Source: Hyphomicrobiales bacterium (lineage in GTDB: Bacteria; Pseudomonadota; Alphaproteobacteria; Rhizobiales; Beijerinckiaceae). Taken from it: DNA of 60,590 nt. Below, one piece after another: positions 7,414 through 14,926 of this stretch (within the stretch, counting starts at the first letter, position 1; each line of letters starts with the position of its first letter). The stretch lies in contig UBZM01000033.1 in the NCBI GenBank assembly GCA_900470095.1, positions 1-60,590 of the forward strand, read 5' to 3'. A program made the translations under genes and the position numbers. The notes beneath the pieces are model-generated. The model was given only the letters and a program-made list of their open reading frames with translations, had not been told where the DNA came from and made no database searches.

Positions 7414-7436
7414 GCATCGGCCCGAAGACGCAAGGT
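7414..7436. repeat. Truncated copy of the GCATCGGCCCGAA palindromic repeat
   Basis: GCATCGGCCCGAAGACGCAAGG matches the first 13 bases of the element at 17338 and then the flank at about 17383-17395, as if the middle had been deleted. Confidence 0.5.
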
Positions 7437-7520
7437 ACTGAGGGGCCGCGGGAGCCCCATGTGTTTCGCTTGATGTGTTTCGCTTGCCGCGAATTCCCTG
7501 AGGAATGCCGCGCAAGCTGT

Positions 7521-7545
7521 GGAACCAGAAGAGTCGCAACGCGTT
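7521..7545 (+). promoter_or_regulatory. Orphan match to the EcfG consensus
   Basis: GGAAC at 7521-7525, 16 bases, CGTT at 7542-7545: a perfect match, but no plus-strand gene follows. A GC hairpin at 7597-7626 could end a roughly 75-base transcript. Nine fixed bases recur by chance about once in a window of this size on two strands, so this one may be accidental. Confidence 0.25.
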
Positions 7546-7672
7546 GGTTGTCGGGCTTGGCGCCGTAATCCCCTTCCGACGCCATCACCGCCTGGAGCCC
7601 CGCCGCTCGCCCTCGAACGGCGGGGCACCGGTCGGTCATCGCGCATCAGCCGTTCGCTCGCTGGAAAAGCCC

Positions 7673-8731
7673 TCACGGATTCGTTGCAACCGTCTGAGCT
7701 GCGCCGGACTGCTGTTGCGGCGGGGACCGCGGCTTGAGCTGGTCTGCCGGATCGACAGGGAAGGGGAAGCCAAGGACCGTGGACCGGCCGCGAACCCGGT
7801 TCTGCGCCTGGCACTTCTTGACGCAATCCGTGGCCGACGGGGCGACCTCGACGGCATCCTCGCCCATCACCTGGCCCATGCGGCCACCGCTCGCCACGTC
7901 CCAGCGGGAAACGCCGCCGCAATGCCGCACCGTCGCGGGATCGGGGAAGCGTGTGGCGATCAGGTTCACGCAGCCCGGCTCCGCTCTGCGCGTGGCCACC
8001 TGCGGGCTGTCCCTGCCGACGAACTTGCGGGAGAAGTTATTGCCGAAATTGACGCGTGCCGGGACGATAACCGTGATCTCCTTGTAGGGAACCTCGTCGC
8101 CCTCCCGCTTCCGGAAGTTGCGGTTGTCGAAATAGAACGCCTTCAGTTGGGGGGTAGTCCCTTCGGCCAGGACATGAGTGAACAGCGTCGGCGTTCCGTC
8201 CTCGCGCTCCACCTCCATCTGGAAGATGCCGCCAGTCGCGCAGTCCTTGGCCTGGATCTTCATGCTGAGGTCGCGGCCGGTTCGCCCGATCTCGATCTCG
8301 GTCTCCTTGATCTCGACGGTGAGGGAACTGGTCAGCGACAGCCCACGATGGTCGGGGAGCTTGCTGGCGAAGACCGGCGTCGGCACTCCTCCCGTGATGT
8401 CGAGCGGGTTTGGCGCGCCGGTCAGCGTGAAGTTGCGGATGCCCAAGGTCGCCGAGTCGACATCGAACTGGGCATATTTGCCCTGCACGCGAAAGCTCGT
8501 CCCAAGGGCGCTGGCGGGGATCGTGGCGTTCTGGCTGCGTCCCAGCACGGTGAAGCCGCCGCCCTCGCAACCCTCCGAGGACGCGGCATCGGCGCGCCCT
8601 GCCGTCAGGCTCACCTGTAACACGGCAAGGATCGCCAGCCCGAGATAGCCTCCCGTGCGGCAGAGTGGATTGGTCAGCCGGCGTTTTACTCCGGACATCG
8701 CGGGGAAAGGCGAGACACGGCGCGTCACCAT
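7673..8731 (-). CDS. Secreted protein of unknown function
   Basis: A 352-residue exported protein. The ATG at 8731 has GGGAGG upstream and opens a long basic N-terminus followed by a hydrophobic stretch (GYLGLAILAVLQVSLTAG) with cleavage near ADAAS. The frame is open further upstream but without coding character. The mature part is beta-rich with several cysteines (EGCEGGGF, KDCATGG, PGCVN, RHCGG, TDCVKKC), suggesting disulfides in the periplasm. The segment around VPYKEITVIVPARVNFGN reads like an extracellular beta domain. The C-terminus is Pro/Gln-rich. I do not recognise a family. It stands alone on the minus strand. Confidence 0.75.
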   Translation of the reverse strand: MVTRRVSPFPAMSGVKRRLTNPLCRTGGYLGLAILAVLQVSLTAGRADAASSEGCEGGGFTVLGRSQNATIPASALGTSFRVQGKYAQFDVDSATLGIRNFTLTGAPNPLDITGGVPTPVFASKLPDHRGLSLTSSLTVEIKETEIEIGRTGRDLSMKIQAKDCATGGIFQMEVEREDGTPTLFTHVLAEGTTPQLKAFYFDNRNFRKREGDEVPYKEITVIVPARVNFGNNFSRKFVGRDSPQVATRRAEPGCVNLIATRFPDPATVRHCGGVSRWDVASGGRMGQVMGEDAVEVAPSATDCVKKCQAQNRVRGRSTVLGFPFPVDPADQLKPRSPPQQQSGAAQTVATNP

Positions 8732-9116
8732 GATGATCCTCCCTGGGAAATTCTCGTGATCGACAGTCTGAACTCGGAACGAGGCGCATTCAGCTCGCCG
8801 CAGCATTGTCCGGCCGGTGCGCCCGGGCGGATTACGCGGGGGATGACGGAGCGTTCGCAGTTTTCCTTGCCGGTCCGCGACCGGGTTCTGGGGCGAGCAG
8901 GCGCGGCGACGGGAAAACCCTACGCCGGTGAAGCTGACATTTGCCTGACGCACCCTGTCAGGTTTCGCGGGGAGCCGTGCAACAGCATGCAACGCCGTGA
9001 AATGCGCATCCGAAGCGCCTGGCGCGGGCACCAAACGCGGCGTTCCCCCGTAACTGGCAAGAGCAGCGGGACAACGCTATCCTTGTCCTCGCGAAAGCTG
9101 AAGCGGGTCTCGATCC

Positions 9117-9449
9117 ATGGACGCCAGACAGAAGCGGCGCGCTTTCTTCTTCGCGCTCATCGGACATTTCCGCGTGATGTGGCCAGTCCTCTCCGGCGTG
9201 CTGGCGGCGATGATCGTGCCGGGTTTCCTGATCGGACGCATCGAGGACTGGAGCATCGGCGACTCTCTCTACTTCACCTTCGTCACCGGCTTCACGATCG
9301 GCTACGGGGATTTCACGCCGACCCATCTGAGCTCGCGCCTGCTTGCCGTGATCATCGGTTTCGCCGGCATCGTGCTGACCGGCCTTGTCGCGGCGGTCGG
9401 TGTCCAGGCGCTGCGCGCGACAGAGGTCGAGGCGCCCGAGAAGAAATAG
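9117..9449 (+). CDS. Two-helix potassium channel (Ion_trans_2)
   Basis: A 110-residue membrane protein with the minimal channel architecture: a first helix at about residues 21-42 (WPVLSGVLAAMIVPGFL), a pore loop with the selectivity filter TIGYGD at about 59-64, and a second helix at about 73-98 (LLAVIIGFAGIVLTGLVAAV). The GYGD filter is diagnostic for potassium selectivity. No RCK/TrkA-N regulatory domain follows, unlike most bacterial channels of this kind, so the tetramer would be gated by the membrane part or by a separate subunit. The ribosome site is weak. It reads away from the secreted protein at 7673. Confidence 0.88.
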   Translation: MDARQKRRAFFFALIGHFRVMWPVLSGVLAAMIVPGFLIGRIEDWSIGDSLYFTFVTGFTIGYGDFTPTHLSSRLLAVIIGFAGIVLTGLVAAVGVQALRATEVEAPEKK

Positions 9450-9534
9450 CAGCCGATGGTTGGGCGCGGGCCGTTTGGCGTCCCGCTTGCCCGGATCGAC
9501 CGCCCGCAGTCACCTGATTTCCGGCTGCGGAAGG

Positions 9535-9942
9535 CTACTTCCGGACACAGGTGATGCACCAGACGGCCATCGCGGCGTGAAGAACAACAGCCGGCCACAA
9601 GGCGATGCCAAGCGGCCCGGAACTGAGCCCGGCAACCGTGAGGATCAGGACCGTTGCGCTGTTGTACACCAGCATGGCTGCGATCAAACCCGACGCCGAA
9701 CGGCTGCTCGCATCACGGCGCGCGCGCCAGCAGGCCACTGCCAGCGCCAGCAGGGCCGCTCCGGCAATGCGGGCAACGACAAGCTCGGAGGGAGATTGGG
9801 GCTGCGCTCCGAGCAAGATCATGACGACTGATGACGGCGAGACCAGGAGAGCGAAACCTGCAATCGCCTCGATGAGTGAAGTCACGCTGAGCAAGACGCT
9901 CTTCGTGGCATCCGGATTCGTCGATGCAGGTATATCGTTCAT
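9535..9942 (-). CDS. Four-helix membrane protein
   Basis: A 135-residue integral membrane protein with four hydrophobic segments (about residues 16-45, 55-71, 84-106 and 108-130, the last including GIALWPAVVLHAAMAVW). The start at 9942 (MNDIPASTNPDATKS) puts a short soluble tail before the first helix. No catalytic or transport motif is visible, and I do not recognise a specific family. Neighbouring genes read away from it or towards it, so it is probably monocistronic. Upstream is an AT-rich intergenic stretch shared with the arylsulfatase gene, so the two are divergently transcribed. Confidence 0.75.
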   Translation of the reverse strand: MNDIPASTNPDATKSVLLSVTSLIEAIAGFALLVSPSSVVMILLGAQPQSPSELVVARIAGAALLALAVACWRARRDASSRSASGLIAAMLVYNSATVLILTVAGLSSGPLGIALWPAVVLHAAMAVWCITCVRK

Positions 9943-10261
9943 CTCTGAATTTATTCCTGGATTGTCACGATTTGCTTATTTTGAAGTATTTGGTCGGTTT
10001 CAATCAAATTTTTCAAGGAATTTAAGATTGGCGAACCCGGGCCTTTATATCGCATTCAATCAACAGCGTTCTCGCCGGCGCATACTGATCATTTAAAGGT
10101 GATCTGGTGGAAGGTCCGTAGACTGATTGTCTCAATCGTGAAAATGTTCGATTTCTGAGTGATGGATGGGCGAAATAAAGAGATTGACTTAAAATTGTTA
10201 GGCCTCTTTGCGCTTCGAAAGCAAGCCGCATCGTGGCCCCCAAATTCTGGAGTGGCAGATC
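9943..10261. other. AT-rich divergent intergenic region
   Basis: About 320 bases between the four-helix protein and the arylsulfatase. Its base composition is clearly more AT-rich than the neighbours (for example around 9946-10030 and 10150-10200). It must hold both divergent promoters. TTGACT at about 10184 could be a -35 element for the sulfatase, but no convincing -10 follows. A contrast like this is often seen at boundaries of transferred DNA. Confidence 0.4.
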
Positions 10262-12736
10262 ATGAAGACGGGTCACTATTTGCGGATCGGCACTGGAATA
10301 GCGAGTGCATTGAGCCTCCTGATTGGATCAAGTTACTTGTCGAGGGCGACGGCCCAGCAGATCAACGGCACGCTTGGCCAGCCGAGCGCGACGATCACCC
10401 TCGATGGCAAGCAACTCCCGGCGCCGCCTCCCAAGTTCGGCGGTGTGATCAAGGAAACCCTCGAGGGATCGAAGGTCTGGTGGCCGCCGCGCGTGGCTCC
10501 GCCCAAGGGCGCCCCCAATGTGCTGCTGATCATGACCGACGACCAGGGTTATGGTGTCAGCGGGACCTTTGGCGGCGTCGTCCCGACGCCGGCGCTCGAC
10601 CGCGTCGCAAAGGCGGGCCTGCGCTACACCCAGTTCAACTCGACTGCCCTGTGCTCGCCGACCCGCGCGGCCCTGCTCACCGGCCGCAACCACCATTCGA
10701 CGGGCAACGGCGTGATCACCGAATTATCGACCGGATTCCCCGGCTACGACTCGATCATCGGTGCGGATAACGCGACGATCGGCGCCATTCTCAAGGGTAA
10801 CGGCTATCCAACCTCGTGGTTCGGCAAGAACCACAACACGCCGGATTTCCAGTACAGCGTTGCCGGCCCCTATGATCAATGGCCGTCAGGCATGGGCTTC
10901 GACTACTTCTACGGTTTCCAGGGCGGAGAGACCGACCAGTGGACGCCCTATCTGTTCCGTGACCACACCCAGATTTTCCCGTGGGTCGGCAAGCCCGGCT
11001 ACAACCTCATCACCGATATGGCGGATGAAGCCATCACGCGCATGAAGCAGCTTGACGCTGCCGCGCACGACACGCCGTTCTTCATTTACTACGCCCCTGG
11101 CGGAACCCACTCGCCGCACAACCCGACGCAGGAGTGGATCGACAAGTTCAAGGGTAAGTTCGACATGGGCTGGAATGCCATGCGCGACGAGATCTTCGCC
11201 AATCAGAAGCGCCTGGGGGTGATCCCTGCGAATGCGAAGCTCACCGATTGGCCAGACAGCCTGCCGAAATGGGATAGCCTGTCACCCGATCAGAAGAAAT
11301 TGTTCGCCCGCCAGGCCGAAGTCTTCGCCGGCTACGCAGCCTATACCGACAACGAAATCGGCCGCGTGATCCAGCAGATCGAGGACATGGGCAAACTCGA
11401 CAATACGCTGATCATCTACATCGTCGGCGACAATGGCACGAGCCCCGAAGGAACGCTGTCCGGCACGCCCAATCAGTGGACGTCCTATAACGGCATCCTC
11501 GACTTCCCCATTGCAGAGCAGATGAAGTTCTACGACAGCTGGGGCTCGGCGGCCACGTACCCGCATATGGCTGTCGCGTGGTCGTGGGCTTTTGACACGC
11601 CGTTCAAATATACCAAGCAGATCGCCTCGCATTTCGGCGGCACGCGTCAGGGCCTGGCGATCAGCTGGCCCGGCCATATCAACGACCCCGGCGGCATCCG
11701 CAACCAGTTCCACCACATCATCGATATCGTGCCGACGATCCTGGAAGCCACCCGCATCAAGGCGCCGCAGACGGTCAATGGGATCAAGCAAAAGCCGATC
11801 GAAGGCGTGAGCATGGCCTACACCTTCGACAAGGCCAATGCGAATGCGCCCTCGAAGCGGAAGACCCAGTATTTCGAAATGATCGCCAATCGCGGCATCT
11901 ACAATGACGGCTGGTACGCCAATACGACACCGCCTCATGGCCCCTGGATCCTGAACGCACCGCTGCCGCCGATCAACGAGTACAAATGGGAGCTGTACAA
12001 TCTGGCGGAGGATTACTCTCAGGCCAACGATCTCGCCGCAAAGATGCCGGGCAAGCTGAAGGAGATGCAGAAGCTGTTTGTCCAGGAGGCTGCTAAATAC
12101 AACGTGCTGCCGCTGGACAACAGATCCTTTGCACGAGCGGTCGAGCCGCGACCGAGCGCCACCGCGGGCCAGACGGTGTTCACCTATACCGGCGTGAATT
12201 CCGGTATCCCCACGGCCAATTCGCCAAACGTCATCGGCAGGTCCTACAAGATCACCGCCGAGGTTGACGTTCCCCAGGGCGGCGGCAACGGCATGCTCGC
12301 CACCACCGGCGGGCGTTGGGGTGGCTGGGGACTGTACCTGCTCAATGGCAAGCCGGTGTTCAACTACAACATGCTGATCCTTGCCCAATATCGCTGGGAG
12401 GGCGCGGATGCGCTCACCCCAGGCAAGCACATGATCGTGTTCGAATACTCCTATGCCGGTCCCGGCATCGCCAAGGGAGGCAGCGGCGAGCTGAAGGTGG
12501 ACGGCAAGGTCGTCGCCACCGGGAAGCAGGCCAACTCGATCGCATTCCTGCAGGTCTCCGACGAGACCTTCGACGTCGGCGTCGATACGCGCACCGGGGT
12601 CAATGACAACGACTATCAGGTGCCGTTTGCATTCGACGGCAAAATCGAAAGGCTGACCGTCGATCTCGGACCCTCGCAGTTGGCAGCCGCGGACCAGCGG
12701 AGATTGCGGGAAGCGAACGCCAGGGCACGAGACTAG
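10262..12736 (+). CDS. Exported Cys-type arylsulfatase
   Basis: An 824-residue type I sulfatase. The ATG at 10262 opens a Sec signal (MKTGHYLRIGTGIASALSLL) cleaved near TAQ. The frame extends upstream to 10208 without a ribosome site. Cys131 in LCSPTRAALLTGR is the C-x-P-x-R site that must be oxidised to formylglycine. Asp93/Asp94 in MTDDQGYG and the DNG of IVGDNGTSPEG are metal ligands. The C-terminal 170 residues form a beta-sandwich that may bind substrate or the domain partner. No formylglycine-generating enzyme is encoded nearby, so activation must come from elsewhere in the genome. Substrates of close relatives are usually small aryl or alkyl sulfate esters, scavenged for sulfur. It is monocistronic with its own terminator. 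Confidence 0.92.
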   Translation: MKTGHYLRIGTGIASALSLLIGSSYLSRATAQQINGTLGQPSATITLDGKQLPAPPPKFGGVIKETLEGSKVWWPPRVAPPKGAPNVLLIMTDDQGYGVSGTFGGVVPTPALDRVAKAGLRYTQFNSTALCSPTRAALLTGRNHHSTGNGVITELSTGFPGYDSIIGADNATIGAILKGNGYPTSWFGKNHNTPDFQYSVAGPYDQWPSGMGFDYFYGFQGGETDQWTPYLFRDHTQIFPWVGKPGYNLITDMADEAITRMKQLDAAAHDTPFFIYYAPGGTHSPHNPTQEWIDKFKGKFDMGWNAMRDEIFANQKRLGVIPANAKLTDWPDSLPKWDSLSPDQKKLFARQAEVFAGYAAYTDNEIGRVIQQIEDMGKLDNTLIIYIVGDNGTSPEGTLSGTPNQWTSYNGILDFPIAEQMKFYDSWGSAATYPHMAVAWSWAFDTPFKYTKQIASHFGGTRQGLAISWPGHINDPGGIRNQFHHIIDIVPTILEATRIKAPQTVNGIKQKPIEGVSMAYTFDKANANAPSKRKTQYFEMIANRGIYNDGWYANTTPPHGPWILNAPLPPINEYKWELYNLAEDYSQANDLAAKMPGKLKEMQKLFVQEAAKYNVLPLDNRSFARAVEPRPSATAGQTVFTYTGVNSGIPTANSPNVIGRSYKITAEVDVPQGGGNGMLATTGGRWGGWGLYLLNGKPVFNYNMLILAQYRWEGADALTPGKHMIVFEYSYAGPGIAKGGSGELKVDGKVVATGKQANSIAFLQVSDETFDVGVDTRTGVNDNDYQVPFAFDGKIERLTVDLGPSQLAAADQRRLREANARARD

Positions 12737-12847
12737 CAGGACGGCAACGATCGGATCGGTCGCGCGGTTCTGGTGACATCGCTGCGCTCGATCTGAGCCC
12801 GACGAGCTGCAACGCGCAGCACCACGACGGGCGTTTTCCGAACCCAA

Positions 12848-12886
12848 GGGCCGCTTCTGCTTTTCACCAGAAGCGGCCCGTTTGCT
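12848..12886 (+). terminator. Terminator after the arylsulfatase gene
   Basis: GGGCCGCTTCTG (12848-12859), an eight-base loop and CAGAAGCGGCCC (12868-12879) form a perfect 12-bp stem followed by GTTTGCTC, about 110 bases after the stop codon. The T-run is short. Confidence 0.75.
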
Positions 12887-13554
12887 CGATGCCCGTTCTC
12901 AAGAGCGTGGTTGCTTGCAGGGCGGCGTGGGACACCTTGCGAGAGGGGCCTGCCCGCTGATGCCTCGCACTCGGCGCATGGCGCTGACTGCGCCGCCATC
13001 GTCTTCTGCGATCCGGAATGCGCACCATCCAGCTGCCGCCGGTGCCCACGCGGTTTGAAATGCTGGAGCAGGTCGGATGCGGCTGCTTTGCTTCCGGAGG
13101 TGAATGCGAGCTCAAGTGGATAGGTCAGCTGGTGGCCAAGGGGCTTGAGCGGCGATCGCGACCGCAACGCTCCCGGCCTGATCACCTCCCGGTTGGACGC
13201 GGTGGAGATCTTCATGCGCCATGGCTGGGGGTGGGGCGGTTTCGATGGGGATGCCGACGAAAGGCATTTCGGCAAGGTCACGATCGGGAGCCAGGCCAAT
13301 CCCGTGCATCGGCCTGTTTGGGCCGGGAGCCTGGAGCTCGCGCACGACTAGGAGAGCTTGTCGCCGTCGCGGGCGCGCTGCCTGCGAGCATCGGCTATGG
13401 TATCCCTCGCATGGCGGCCGCCGGCGAACTGTATCGCTCTGTATCGCGACCGCCTGATCCTACGCGCGCTTTCAATCGCGGGGCGCGGCGACACGAGTCG
13501 GGTACAGCGGACCAGCTTCATCTCCCTGCAATTCAGGCAAACGGGAAGCGAGCC
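12887..13554. other. Intergenic region with no recognisable gene
   Basis: About 670 bases. Open frames exist on both strands (for example plus 13145-13351 and minus 13112-13345), but none shows a ribosome site, signal or family motif, and they contradict each other. The frame of the next gene is open back to 13018 by chance GC composition. I call nothing here. It may contain degraded coding sequence. Confidence 0.3.
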
Positions 13555-14607
13555 ATGTCGGACGAAATCGATCATCCCCGGAGGAGTTTTCTCGGCACCC
13601 TGGCGCTCGGCGCAGCACTTGCCCCGTTCGGTGCGATCGGCGGCGCCCGCGCCCAGACCAGCCCGTCTCCCGCCGCCCCTGCGGCAGCCACGGGGCAGCG
13701 CGCGCAGGCCTCGTTTGCCCCGCTGAAGCGGATCACGGCCGGCGTTCTCGAGGTCGGCTATGCCGAGGCCGGCCCAGCGGACGGCCCGCCGGTGCTGCTG
13801 CTGCATGGCTGGCCCTATGACATCCATAGTTATGTCGAGGTCGCCCCCATTCTCGCCGGGGCCGGCTGCCGCGTGATCGTGCCCTATCTGCGCGGTTACG
13901 GAACAACGCGTTTCCTCAGTGAAGGCACGCCGCGAAACGGCCAGCAGGCGGCGCTCGCCCGCGACCTCATCGCCTTGATGGACGCGCTGAAGATCAAGCA
14001 GGCGGTGATCGCCGGCTATGACTGGGGCGCGCGGACGGCCAATATTGTCGCCGCACTCTGGCCGGAACGCTGCAAGGCGATGGTTTCGGTGAGCGGCTAT
14101 CTCATCGGCAGCCAGGAGGCGAACAAGGCGCCTCTGCCGCCGAAGGCCGAACTGCAATGGTGGTACCAGTATTATTTCGCGACTGAGCGCGGGCAGGCGG
14201 GGTACGCGAAATACACGCATGACTTCGCACATCTGATCTGGGAACTGGCCTCGCCGAAATGGGCCTTTGACGACGCGACCTTCGCGCGCTCGGCCACAGC
14301 CTTCGACAACCCCGACCATGTCGCGATCTCGATCCATAATTACCGGTGGCGTCTCAGCCTCGCCGCGGGCGAGCCGCAATATGATGAGCTCGAGAAGCGG
14401 CTCGCTACGTTTCCGTCGATCGGCGTGCCGACGATCACCATCGAAGGCGATGCCAATGGCGCACCGCATCTCGAGCCCGCGGCCTATGCGAAGCGCTTCA
14501 CCGGCAAATACGAGCACCGGCTCTTCACCGGTGGCATCGGCCATAATCCGCCGCAGGAAGCGCCGCAGCCCTTCGCCCAGGCGGTGATCGACGCCGACAG
14601 GCTCTGA
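13555..14607 (+). CDS. Tat-exported alpha/beta hydrolase of the epoxide hydrolase type
   Basis: A 350-residue protein. The ATG at 13555 follows ACGGGAAG and begins a Tat signal (HPRRSFLGTLALGAALAP) cleaved near ARAQ, so it folds in the cytoplasm and is exported. The alpha/beta-hydrolase fold shows the HGWP oxyanion motif, nucleophile Asp156 in GYDWGA (instead of serine) and the catalytic His in GGIGHNPPQE. An Asp nucleophile with HGWP is typical of epoxide hydrolases and haloacetate or haloalkane dehalogenases. The cap region (WWYQYYFATERG) is like that of soluble epoxide hydrolases. The substrate is unknown. The multicopper oxidase gene follows on the same strand 320 bases later, with its own ribosome site. 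Confidence 0.88.
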   Translation: MSDEIDHPRRSFLGTLALGAALAPFGAIGGARAQTSPSPAAPAAATGQRAQASFAPLKRITAGVLEVGYAEAGPADGPPVLLLHGWPYDIHSYVEVAPILAGAGCRVIVPYLRGYGTTRFLSEGTPRNGQQAALARDLIALMDALKIKQAVIAGYDWGARTANIVAALWPERCKAMVSVSGYLIGSQEANKAPLPPKAELQWWYQYYFATERGQAGYAKYTHDFAHLIWELASPKWAFDDATFARSATAFDNPDHVAISIHNYRWRLSLAAGEPQYDELEKRLATFPSIGVPTITIEGDANGAPHLEPAAYAKRFTGKYEHRLFTGGIGHNPPQEAPQPFAQAVIDADRL

Positions 14608-14926
14608 GAACAGGCCACGGGAGTGTTCGGGGAGCCCGCCTTCTGGAAAAGGCCGCCCCGACCACCTGTCCTGCGGGACCGGGCGCGCCGTCGGGACGGG
14701 AGCGGATGCGGCCATCGAGGGTAGAAGCCCGCTCTGAATCCGGGCATCGATCCGTGAATGGCGCCGAGCTGTGCAGAGCGCTGTCGCGACCCCATCGTAA
14801 GTATAGATTCGCGGTCTGACCTTCGCCGCACGGATCGCCGGACTATCTTCTCTACAATTCGCGGCCCCCTCAAGCTATCACCGGCACGGTAATTCTGCCG
14901 CAGCTGCGGCATTGGGGGAGGCCGGC
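14608..14926. other. Intergenic region
   Basis: About 320 bases between the hydrolase and the multicopper oxidase. It holds GC-rich short inverted repeats and, closer to the oxidase, a moderately AT-richer patch (14795-14870) where a promoter would be expected. I find no gene, RNA or clear sigma-factor box. Confidence 0.3.

Noticed and set aside
7459..7486. Tandem 14-base duplication ATGTGTTTCGCTTG
   Set aside because: Only two units in an intergenic gap; most likely replication slippage without function.
7505..8620. Long plus-strand frame opposite the secreted protein at 7673
   Set aside because: No start signals and no recognisable sequence; it mirrors the coding strand. The EcfG-like box at 7521 is not enough to support it.
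11282..12847. 521-codon minus-strand frame opposite the arylsulfatase
   Set aside because: Antisense shadow of a complete sulfatase with all catalytic residues.
13018..13554. N-terminal extension of the Tat hydrolase
   Set aside because: The Tat motif and ribosome site both place the start at 13555; upstream residues lack any domain.
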